From positions 186,001 to 250,000 of the forward strand of contig NW_025954987.1 in assembly GCF_022376445.1 (NCBI RefSeq): DNA of 64,000 nt. The letters run 5' to 3'. The number at the start of each line of letters is the position of its first letter. Position 1 is the first letter of the stretch. Source of the DNA: Fomitopsis serialis (lineage: Eukaryota > Basidiomycota > Agaricomycetes > Polyporales > Fomitopsidaceae). Below are positions 54,416 through 64,000 of this stretch, in pieces. A program made the position numbers and the translations under genes. A model generated the notes under the pieces. The model saw nothing but the letters and a program-made list of their open reading frames with translations. It was not told the DNA's origin and did no database searches.

Positions 54416-56815
54416 ATGTCGCGCTGCATCGCCCAGGTATGCCGCTATGTTCTTCTTCCCTGCGATCTAATCCCCAACATGCATCCGGACAGCTTCTATC
54501 GAGTGCGCCTCTTCAAGGACTTCGTCCGAATTGTCGTTGTACCTTGGGCCACTCTGTTTGCCCTCCTTCGGACTACGGAAGTGCGGTTGGGACTGCTCGC
54601 CGTTCCTGCTCATGTCGTCTTCATCGTCTTCTGGGCATACACACGGCTTCAATATGCTGACTGGATGCATCGCCGTGATGCACGTCGCATGGGGGCTCGG
54701 CCCATTCCTCGGGTCCGCGGTAGATGGCCAGGGAACCTCGACATATACCTTCAATTACTCAAAGCATATCACACCACCTACCTCGGCTCCTTCCATCTGA
54801 AGCTCTTTGAGGAGTATCACACTACCACTCTTAATCTCCGGTTACTCTGGCAAGACTTCGTAAGTTCAGTCGTTCTCGGAACCGGTGATTTCAGTTGGTC
54901 TAGCTAGATCTTGGATTGACGCCTCCGATCATTCATGGCTTTCGCAAGGCAGGTACTGACATACTCGTGACAGATCATCACTATGGATGCGAAACACCAG
55001 CAGTTTGTCTTGGCGACTGGCTATGAACACTTCTGGAGAGGCGTCGGGCAGAAGGAGCGTATGTAAGTAGAGTTATGATCACCGCCAGCAGGCTTTGACA
55101 TAGTCGACCATAGGGAGGAGTTTCTCGGTGCTGGCATCTTCAATCGCGACGACCAGGTAAGACCTTTTGCCGTCGTTAACAGGCATCTCGCTAAATTATT
55201 ATGGCTGCAGGAATGGAAGGCGGTGAGCAAGCTCGGCCGCGTATAATGGTACTGTTCATGGCTAAAGCCCGTCGTAGCACCGTGCGCTCGCTCGACCATT
55301 CTTCTCTCGCGATCGCGTCACCGACTTCGAGTTGTTCGAGCGGTATGCCGACCGTACGGTGTCGCTCATGTCGTCGCGATGTGAGCTTGGAGAGCCGGTC
55401 GAAGTGCAGGACATGTATGCAAGATTTACTCTCGACGCTGCATCTGAGTTCCTCTTCGGCAAGAATGTCGATACTCTCTCCGGTCGACTCCCAGAGCCCG
55501 GAAACACGCAGATGAGCGGAAAAGGCTCTGCGACGGGCGACGAGTTCGGATCTTTTGCGCAGTCGTTCGAAGATGCACAAGTATTGGTCCTGCTCAGGGT
55601 TCGGCGCGGGTACTTCTGGCCCATCTACGAACTGTTCACAGGGGACCCACACCGAAAACATATGGCAGTTATTGAGAAGTGGCTCGAGCCGTTGATTCAA
55701 GACGCTCTGCAGAACAAATCAGATATGCAGAAGAGCGGTCTCAAGAACCCGCTAGATCAGAGCGTGTTCTTGCAGTATCTGGTGGACAATACCGAAGGTT
55801 AGTCACCGTGTGATATTCTATTGCAAGCGCATATGGTGACGCGCTTCGCCGTGCATGCAGACCCGAAAGTCATGCAAGACCAGCTCCTTAACATTCTGTT
55901 GGCCTCGCGCGATACGGTCGGTAGCATCTTTTTCTTTCCGCAGTATCCTGCCTGACACATCTTTCGTCAGACCTCTTCACTCCTGACATATGTCACGTAC
56001 TTCCTTGCATCGCATCCAGACGTCACGAAGCGGCTGCGCGCAGAAATTCTGGAGCATTGCGGTGTCGACAGCGCTCCTACGTTTGATGACATCAAGAACA
56101 TGAAGTACAGTGCGTTTGCCTGAGCTTGAGTGTTCCGAAGAATAAGGACTGACAGACTGTGTACTCAGTGCGTGCGGTCATCAACGAAACTTTACGTTTA
56201 TTTCCACCTGTGGCGGTAAACTCGAGAGAGAGCAAACCGCACCCCAGCATTCTGCCGAACTCTGACGGTACCTACCTGCAACCCGCGGAACCTCTATACA
56301 TGCCTCCCCTGACACCAATTGCGTACTTCACTTCTCTCATGCACCGCAATTCAGCGCTCTGGGGCCCGGACGCGGATGTCTTCGATCCGGATCGCTGGCT
56401 CGATAAACGCCTATCGAAGTTCGTCTCGAACCCTATGATGTTTACGCCCTTCAGCGCCGGTCCCCGAATCGTAAGCGAATCCACCATCAAAGTCTGAATT
56501 ATGCCCTGATCTACGTATGTGTAGTGCATTGGCCAGAACTATGCTCTGAATGAGGCATCATTATTTCTCACCCGTCTCTTGCAGCGGTTCGACACGTTCA
56601 CACTTGCGCCGGAGGCCCAACCCGCAGGCTCGTTGCCACCATCCGAGTGGAAGCAAGGCAAGGGTCGCGAAACATTTGAGAAACTATGGCCTAACTCTGC
56701 ATTGACGAGTTATGTCAAGGTACGGCTTCGTCGCTTTGGTGTCTACGCAGTCGTTGATTGTGCTTCTTGTGACCAGGGAGGGCTATGGGTTCGATTAGGT
56801 CGGGTAGAAACATGA
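54416..56815 (+). CDS. Cytochrome P450, CYP63-like
   Basis: Haem monooxygenase of the kind expanded in wood-decay basidiomycetes. CYP63 members are linked to alkane, fatty-acid and aromatic oxidation. The N-terminal membrane part (residues about 30-85) has two hydrophobic stretches. All landmarks are present: the C-helix region EWKAHRALARPFFSRDR, the I-helix ILLASRDTT split by an intron, ETLRLFPPV (ExxR), FDPDRW (PERF-like), and the haem loop FSAGPRICIGQNYA, which an intron splits just before the Cys. The end is WVRLGRVET. About nine introns are needed, all GT-AG. The I-helix has Ser where CYP63 proteins usually have Gly (AGRDTT). I start at ATG 54416 (MSRCIAQV). The gene looks intact. Confidence 0.88.
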
Positions 56816-57344
56816 GGACGACTCGAGGTTTACACCGCGAAGGCGAGGCTTTGGCAGTATATAACGATATGCGTGCTACCTTTTCAAGCTTCAAGCTCAC
56901 GGCTGAGCCGTAACGACATTAGAGACTTACTCTCACTCTCTACATCCTTTAACTTATCATTGATATGGTCTGTACTTACGTTGGATGTAACTTGTATGCC
57001 AAAGAGTTTGAATAGATTATCTGCGTGAACAAGTCGGTGCGCCGCGTCACCAGGCGTCACGCGTCACCGTGCGCGTAGTAACAAACGTAACCCGAGAACA
57101 ACAGGTTACCAAATTTGGATAACGCGTGAGGCGCGGTGGCCCGCCGGGCAACTGCTGGGGAGGGGCAAGCCCTGCGACGCCCGTGGCCGCTTAGTCAGCG
57201 ACGCGCCACTGCAAACTTGGTCAGACCTCGATCGTGTGGCGCTGGTGTGGCGTATACATCGCACTGATCGCGTTCAAGCTCTACAGGCAAGACATCTATC
57301 CAGAGTAAATTACGAGTACGTTATACTAAAATGTATGTTATAGT
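56816..57344. other. Intergenic between convergent P450 and repeat-derived ORF
   Basis: About 530 bases without ORF content. Around 57030-57200 it is GC-rich with short CGTCAC repeats. Confidence 0.4.
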
Positions 57345-58608
57345 CTAACAATCTAGGTCCGAGTCATTATCATAGTCTATGTGGGATTCCCCTGCTCGTT
57401 GTGTCAAACTCGCTGTAATGCTGTCTGACTCAGATGTAGCAGTATTCGAAAGAGCCAGTGTACGGCGGGCCTCTGCACGCGCAATCGCCTTCCTCAGCTC
57501 TAGTAATGCCTCGGGCTTTTTGACCTTTTTCTTGTGCAAAGACGAAGGTGCGGGGGTCTCCTTATCGTCGAGCCGATAGACTTGAAGCTGCTGATCAATG
57601 TCAGGTCTGCGTAATTTCGCCAGGCCCTCCTCGTCAACTACGAACTTGACTGCACGCAGCTTGGCCTCCCGTTCATTTTCCTTGCGCTTCTTCTCCGCGG
57701 CCTCTGCTGATCTCTGCTGAGCAGTTGCCAGATCGTGCTCGACTTGACGTCTGCGGCGCTCGGCCTCGTGGCCACTGCTGTCGAAGGTACGTGCTTCGCG
57801 GCGAATATGTTCGTGACAGGTGTCGTCGAACATCTAACGCTCCCGCAACGCCTTGCATGGCGTCTCCGACCTTCTTCTGTGAACATCCACCTCGCACCAA
57901 CATGCGCGCAAGCGACCGCGCGGCTGGCGTGTAAACACCCTTCCGCTTCAAACGAAAGATCGCTGGCCGTGACTTCGCCCGGGCCCTCTCAATCGCGTTC
58001 GCGAGAACACGGGGTGCACGCTCGCTGCGTTTGCGAAGCTTTCGAATAGTATTTTGACAACCACGTAGCTTATCGACCATTGCGCTGCGTGTTCCGACCA
58101 GGGTCGTGCGAAGTTCGTGCCCCTCCTGCTGAAGATGCACGATCTTGCCCTCTAACTCGGTGTTGTGCTTCTCAACAGATGCATGAAGATTTGTCTTGAC
58201 TCGAAGCTTGTCCTTGAGTACATTCATTCGTTTCTTCATACGTGCTTCTCGTCGCTGACTGTTGTGCAGTTGTCTCCTCGATTCGGCAAGCTTATGCCAG
58301 TGCTGAGTCCCATCATGTGCCGGCAAGTCCTCCATCTCAGCTTTCTACATGACAGTGAGTTTTGTTTGTCACTTGGCAAGGAAGTAACCTATATCACTGA
58401 CACTCCACTCCGAAAAAATAGCCATCCCAGATGACTGTGGACCCATTACAGGTATGTTCTCTCTCGCCAGTGCCGAGTCTGAGTCTGAGTCTCCATGATA
58501 CTGAGCTCTACTAGCCAGAGCTCCCTTGGCTGCAGCTGCCTTCTGTGCTGAAGAGCGTCCCTTCCGCCTCGGTCTAGTACATGATTTATATGTTCCTTTG
58601 GCCACCAT
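57345..58608 (-). pseudogene. Internally deleted, repeat-derived ORF
   Basis: Three minus-strand pieces look like one decayed gene. The first (58608 to about 58400) is basic (RPRRKGRSSAQKAAAAKG) and can be spliced at about 58404 to KAEMEDLPAHD. The second (to about 57835) is a coiled-coil/basic region: HKLAESRRQLHNSQRREARM, later SLARMLVRGGCSQKKVGDAM. The third, in another frame, is the C-terminal part (FDDTCHEHIRREARTFD, then Lys/Glu-rich helices, ending DNDSDLDC). The second and third join out of frame within a few bases at about 57833, as expected if a long central part was deleted. Similar proteins recur in many copies in agaricomycete genomes, so I think it comes from a mobile element. 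That rests on memory. Confidence 0.45.
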
Positions 58609-59370
58609 ACTCGTGCTAATGATGTATGCGTCTCCGAGGATGATTATTGGTGTATTATGCTGTAGCTGAACTTCAGGGCACGAATTAAGCGCAGAATAAA
58701 TCTAGGAAACTCCCGATTAAATTCAGGGACCATGGTACATTTATACCTCAACTCACCTATCGAAAGGAGATATGTTTGAGAGAGAACGGACATTGTTACG
58801 CGCATGGAGATGAACGGGTAACCGCGTTGTTGTTGCTCACGTGACCGTACGACGCGTTTGTGGCGGAGACATCTCGCGCGTCTTCGTGCCTATCAGTATA
58901 CCGTGTATCTAACCTGAAGCAAAGGCATTCATGCCTGGTCATTGGTGACAAATATATTGCGAGAGTACGTATGAGTGTTTCATTAGTGGTTTCATTGTGT
59001 GGATATTTGTCTTTCACTCCATGATTGAGGAAACACACATGAGCCACACTCATTAAATCGGAATTCTCGTCCATGTAACCTAACAAAACCTTCTATGGCC
59101 TCATGGCTCTCAATCCCGTTGCATCCGCGGACACCAAAGCATCTGAGGGAGCTCATGTTTGTGATACAGTGCTTCTACCACTCTCGCGACCAATGCCACT
59201 AATTCCAAACACGAACAAACAGATTCGCCCTTGCGGGCGTTGCCCCTCCCCACAACTGCGCTCGGTGACTGCCACTGTGCTCCCGCTCGCCACCCTCGCA
59301 TCTACGATCGCGCTCTCCCCTCATCTCTCGGTACACAGAAACGCCCAGGAGCGTTGAATAGGCTGCCAAA
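58609..59370. other. Intergenic upstream of epsin
   Basis: No gene is seen. The pyrimidine-rich end probably is the promoter and 5' UTR of the epsin gene. Confidence 0.4.
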
Positions 59371-61153
59371 ATGTCGAGCTTGTCGCATGTCGGGAAGGGG
59401 GTGATGAGGGTGGCGAAGAACTACACCAAGGGTTACTCGGACGTCCAGGCCAAGGTGCGGGACGCGACCTCGAATGACAAATGGGGACCCTCCGGGACAC
59501 AGATGAATGAATTGGCACAATTGACATACAACCAGTACGTTCTGTGTCTTGCTCACTGGGGACTGTTATGGAGTGTTCGTGTAGGAACGACTTCATTGAG
59601 ATCATGGAGATGCTTGACAAGCGGCTCAATGACAAGGGCAAGAACTGGAGGCACGTATTCAAGGTATGCTGCGACCTGTTGGATGCCTCGTAATAGACTC
59701 ATTCCTCGCTCAGTCTCTGACGGTCCTTGACTATCTCCTGCACGCCGGTTCGGAGAATGTGGTGCTATACTTCAAGGACAACGTCTACATCATCAAAACG
59801 CTGAAGGAGTTCCAGTATATCGACGAGGAGGGCAAAGATCAAGGTGCCAACGTTCGCCAGAAGGCGAAGGACATCACAAATCTCCTGCAAGACGCTTCAC
59901 GGCTGCAGCAAGAGCGCCGCAACCGCGCAAGCATGCGTGATCGAATGACGCGGGCGGGTGGCCTTGACGGGGAGATCGAGGACGAGAACGTGCAGCGGCG
60001 GTCACAAAGCCTCCCTCCGCGCCGTAAGGAAACGGATGCGGAGCTCCAGCGTGCGATCGAGGAGAGTAAGAGGTCCTTGGCGCAGGAGCAGGCTCGGGGA
60101 CAAGAGGATCGCGACATCCAGGAGGCGATCCGGCTCAGTGAGGAGGAGGAAGCGAAACGGAAGAAGGCCATCGCCGATGCAAGCGGATCTCTCTTCGATG
60201 ATCACAGCCAGTGCGTCTTCTCCGTCGTACGTGGACTCTCTCAGACCTGCTCATTGATCGTAGGAACACGAATGGGACCAACCCATTCCCTCTTATCGAT
60301 ATGTCTGCTTCGGTGCAACCACAGTACACAGTGCAGCCGCAGTACACGTCGTTCAATCCGTATCAGCAGCAGATGCAGCAGGAGGCTATGCAAGCGGAGT
60401 ACCTTCGCCAGCAAGCAGAGTGGCAGCAGCAGCAGCAACAGCAGCTGCAGGCGCAACAGCAAGCACAGCTGCAAGCTGCGCAGCAAGATGAATGGATGCG
60501 CCAACAGCAGATGCTCGCGCTCCAGCAGCAGCAACAACAGCAACAGCAACAGCAGCAGCAGCAGTTCCTGCTTGCGCAGCCTACTGGCTTTGGGTACGCC
60601 TCTCAGTATGTGACGCTGCTATTATGTCAACTAAACGGCTTGAACTTTTAGATCGAACAATCCCTTCGCACCCTCCTCATCCCCCAACCTCTCGCTGTCG
60701 ACGTCGTTCTCGTCTAACAACTCGTTAACAGCCTCGCCAGCACCACAGAGCGCTGGCCCTTCATTCAATCTACAGGGCACATACGCGAACGGCGGGCCGA
60801 GCACAAATCTAAGCAGCAGCCCAGCCCAGTCGCCACCGCCACCGTCCCAGTCCGCCCCTCCAAGGCAAGGCACGCTGAACGTGAAGACGCGCAAGGACGA
60901 GCAGCATGCGCATCTTGCGAATATCTTCGCAAACCGCGACGACGACGGTATCGACACCTTCGGAAACTTCGGCCAGCTCAGGTGCGTTGTGCTATGGCGT
61001 GAGTCTGCTTCACATTGACTGATGTGGCGTTGCAGGTACGGTCAGCAAGCAGGCAGGCTTGTTGGCCAGCCCACAGGCCAGCCGTCAGGTCACAACCCGT
61101 TCCAGCAACAACAACAGCAGCAGCAAACCGATCAGCCCTTCTTTTCAGTATGA
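59371..61153 (+). CDS. Epsin (ENTH-domain endocytic adaptor)
   Basis: Epsins bind PtdIns(4,5)P2 through the ENTH domain, ubiquitinated cargo through UIMs, and EH-domain proteins through NPF motifs during clathrin-mediated endocytosis. The ENTH domain covers residues about 10-150 (VMRVAKNYTKGYSDVQAKVR; FIEIMEMLDKRL; SLTVLDYLLHAGSENVV). Two UIM-like helices follow: DAELQRAIEESKRSLAQE and DRDIQEAIRLSEEEEA. Then comes a Gln-rich stretch with NPY repeats and long Q runs. NPF occurs three times: TNPFPL, NNPFAPSS and HNPFQQ. Six or so GT-AG introns are needed. Order of modules matches yeast Ent1/Ent2. The start ATG directly precedes SSLSHVGKG. Confidence 0.93.
60424..60570 (+). repeat. CAG/CAA poly-glutamine tract in epsin
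   Basis: Mixed CAG/CAA codons encode several Q runs, the longest about 15 residues (60522-60567). The codon mixture limits slippage. Confidence 0.85.
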
Positions 61154-61752
61154 TGACTGCCATCGCAATATGTCTACAGTCGTTGGTTATTGCTTCCTTA
61201 CGTTAAACACTTTTCGTACCAGCTCATCTGTTCAAGGTTGCCCCAATTGTATACCACTCCGTACTCCACCGTTCTCTGCCTAGGATTAATCTGCTTTTCG
61301 CGTTAAAATGTTGAGAGGGGGAGCTCTCCCTGTCGATCGACAGATCCCTAGGATAGGGAGGGGATATGAATATCTTAGATCAATGCAAAACCCAAGTACA
61401 GTGGTACACTTGTCACTGTCAGCGCTCGGTTGGTCTGCCGCTGTGTGATATCCCTAGCTCTCGCGCGCAGAGCAAGGCGTCAGATTAGAATATCAGGAGC
61501 GCGCGCAGGTTTAAAAGATGAAAGAATTGTCTACACTGCCCACGGGAGACTAAAAAAGGCTCTCCTCAAGCTCTTCGGAGTCTCCTATGCTCCCAGCTAC
61601 ATCCCCGACTCCGACCGGAGGGAGAGAGGAGGGCTTTGTCCAGCTTTGTCCACTACGTTCCACTACTTGAGTAGCAAGGCTCGAGTCCCAAGTGGCCGGG
61701 CGCCTTCCACTTGTTTGTCCAGACCGACCCTTACTTATCCCAAACCATCACC
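61154..61752. other. Intergenic upstream of Crinkler-like gene
   Basis: No gene is supported in these 600 bases. Confidence 0.4.
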
Positions 61753-63857
61753 ATGATTTCTGACAAGGAGATGACAGACGACTACACAGTCTTCTATCCT
61801 CATTCTACGAAACTCCCCTCTTTCACGATGCGGGTACCTAGCGGCAGCAAAAACCATATTGATACGTTACTCGAGGATACAATCAAAGCCAAGAAACCAC
61901 TTCAACAGCACATTGATCTCACTGAGGGTTATACGTTGTTCATGGTACGTATCTTTCTTGTGTCGATTAAGCTGGTAGTGACCATACTAGCCCTCTGGAT
62001 TGTCGCGGTCGCCCCGTAAAACTTTACTCGATCGTAGCCTCACATGGCTTCGCGATTATCATGATGTTGAGGACACCATAATTGATGTGATGGAGACGAC
62101 GCATACCGTTTTCCCAGAAGGACCGCAACCTCATTTCGTCGATATTCTCTTTGTCACGCCGGAGAGTGAGTCATTTTTCTTGAACACTGGACACCCATCT
62201 GACCTGTGATCTAGTACTGGAGAGTCTGGACGACGTGGGAGAGCTTGCCGCTAGCCATAGGAAGGTCATCCGTGGTACGTAGCCTTATTCTTACCTCCAG
62301 GCTGTCAGCTGACTATGACATCAGAACGGGAGAGGAAGGCTCATGACATCCACACATCGTTACCCAGGCTACGGTCGGATGGAATTTTGTCGAGCTCAGG
62401 CGTACAAAAGTTGTTAACGACCTCAATGACCGATTTCACGCGGGACGACCGCACGACAACTATGGTCCTCCAGTCGCCTTGTTCCACCCTACGTTGGGCT
62501 TACTCGCATACCGTCTTCGTCATCCTGACTTCGATGTTCCCGAGAGCGAACTAAATTCTTTAGAGTTCGAACAGGTTCATCTCTTTATGACACAGGTTTT
62601 GTGTAGCTACGAGAATGAGGAGGCGCGGACAGAGGCCATTCGGGATGCCCTCAAGATAATCTTCAGGTTCGATCTCGATTGGGACACATCCATCGGCGAC
62701 AACCACCTTGATGCGGTTTTTGGCGGCTCACGCCCGTTCGGCTTGGTGATAATCAAGAACGAGTCCGGGTTGGGTGGTGATGCATCTCTGCAAGCAGGTC
62801 TATCCTACGCGAAAATCGTAACAGGTGACAATGACAAAGTCTGAATGTTGACTGTATGTACTGCGACGGTGTCACTGACGAGGTACTCTAGCTGGTACGG
62901 CAGCGACGGCGCCAGTCAAACTACCCTGCTATCCTGATCGGAATGATGGGTGACCTCCTCGAGATCGGGATTGCCATGTACACCGACGGACCCTATACCG
63001 ACTGTGTCTTCTCGGAGCGGTTGCGTTTGGACTTCCACCGGAACGAGAACGTTCTCCGTGTCGCGCGGGCCTTCAAGGCTGTTCAGCTCGCTGTGAGTGA
63101 CCTTCGCGCATTTTATGCACGACTCGACGCGGCACCTCCGAATCCTCCCATCAGCATCGCACATCTCTTTCCCTCACCTCTGCCGGACCCCTCCTGGAAG
63201 GACAGCATACCATCCTTGACTTTCACGCACCGGATGTCTCGCGCTGGGCAGCTCTATCTCATGGCGGAGTCGCCAGATCGGAGGTCTTCGTGCATCTATG
63301 TTGCCACTATGCCCAAGTCACTGGCATCAGGAGCCGGCGATACTGCCGACGGCGAAGTCGAGGTCCTCGTCAAGTTCACCGCGAGCTACAACGAAGAAGC
63401 CCACCGCATCCTCGCCGCAGCCGGGTTGGCGCCTAATCTGCACGCCTGCATTCCCGTGTACGATCGCCTCTTCATGATTGTCATGGATCGTGTTCACGGC
63501 GAGATGGCGTGGTCGTTCGAGCAGAGAAAGGAGCTCCTCCCGTACAGCATCTACGCCGACGTCAAGACTGCCATCAACCTGCTTCATGACAAGAACCTCG
63601 TCTTTGGTGATCTACGGTCTCCCAACATCATGTGTGTTCGTCGATCCGATGGCGATGGCTCAGACGAACGGTGGAATGCCATGCTGATCGACTTTGACTG
63701 GGCCGGGGTTCACGGTGATGCATTCTACCCAGCGATTATGAATGACCAACTATCGGTGTGGGTTCCCTCCATGCGGCGAAGAGGGCTGATGCAGATGGAG
63801 CATGATGTTGGTATGCTCGAGCGGGTTGAAAAGTTGTGCGAACCGAACATGGTGTAA
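61753..63857 (+). CDS. Crinkler-like protein: ubiquitin-like N-term, REase-like core, kinase-like C-term
   Basis: A spliced gene from ATG 61753 to TAA 63857, about 600 residues; the first introns are uncertain. The N-terminal 65 residues (TMRVPSGSKNHIDTLLEDTI...LTEGYTLFM) have the shape of the small beta-grasp header seen in CRN-type proteins. The core contains NHLDAVFGGSRPFGLVIIKN, followed by ESGLGGDASLQAGLSYAKI, resembling a PD-(D/E)XK fold (D...ExK, then Gln), but the Glu of ExK seems to be Ile. The C-terminal 200 residues are protein-kinase-like: VLVKF (Lys), LVFGDLRSPNIMC (Asp and Asn kept, HRD His/Arg lost) and LIDFDWAG (DFG Asp kept). Fungi carry such nuclease-kinase fusions. No signal peptide is visible. 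Whether it acts as effector, in conflict or inside the cell is unknown. Confidence 0.5.
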
Positions 63858-64000
63858 TTCTGTATTACTGGGACGCGTAGATGTGGTCAATGCATAGTAT
63901 GGTCGCGATGTACACTTGGGGGTTTCTCGTTTTGTGATTTAGTTGGGTGTCGTTGCAACGGATGGAAGTATAGCAGGCAGAAAAAGAGAGGAGGGAAGCA
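63858..64000. other. 3' flank to window end
   Basis: Nothing recognisable; probably the 3' UTR of the preceding gene. Confidence 0.4.

Noticed and set aside
60241..60549. Leu-rich minus-strand frame
   Set aside because: Antisense of the poly-Gln tract of epsin.

Overview
The window is genomic DNA of a basidiomycete fungus, most likely a wood-inhabiting agaricomycete of the Polyporales type. This rests on many short (about 45-70 nt) GT-AG introns in nearly every gene, a CYP63-like P450, an M36 fungalysin, the basidiomycete DUF6533 membrane family, a short Kre9/KNH-like secreted protein and a fungal beta-tubulin with seven or more introns. No tRNA, rRNA or CRISPR array was seen. Gene models were spliced by eye from codon frame, splice sites and family conservation.

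Positions 1-20368 are dominated by a large inverted duplication. A left arm (about 1984-8937) and a right arm (about 13367-20368, opposite orientation) each carry an O-acetylhomoserine sulfhydrylase gene, a tafazzin-type acyltransferase gene and a 108-residue secreted Kre9/KNH-like gene. They flank a 4.4-kb single-copy spacer holding AUR1 (inositol phosphorylceramide synthase) and a divergent METTL7-like methyltransferase. The arms have decayed differently. The left sulfhydrylase has Asn instead of the PLP-contacting Asp (residue 188) and a GC splice donor. The right sulfhydrylase keeps the Asp but has Lys in the conserved NPT motif (residue 66). The left tafazzin is open, and the right one has an in-frame TAA at codon 150. 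A decayed DHA2-type MFS transporter lies at the left window edge.

From 20.8 to 30.7 kb lie a Rab18-like GTPase, a secreted fungalysin metalloprotease and two tandem DUF6533 membrane-protein genes. From 33.3 to 47.6 kb lie regulators and nuclear proteins: an SFP1-like zinc-finger factor, TAF11, a C2H2 zinc-finger protein resembling the INO80 subunit Iec1 (divergent from TAF11), and a long disordered acidic protein. From 48 to 64 kb lie a DMT/EamA transporter, beta-tubulin, a CYP63-like P450, a decayed repeat-encoded ORF, an epsin, and a large protein that looks like a Crinkler-type nuclease-kinase fusion. About 28.3-33.3 kb (outside the second DUF6533 gene) and 35.3-41.8 kb contain no gene I can support.

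Most genes are unrelated housekeeping or secretory functions, as usual in fungi. The most unusual items are the asymmetrically decayed inverted duplication around AUR1, the Crinkler-like nuclease-kinase protein at the right end, several 19-nt microexons, and a cluster of GC-AG introns.
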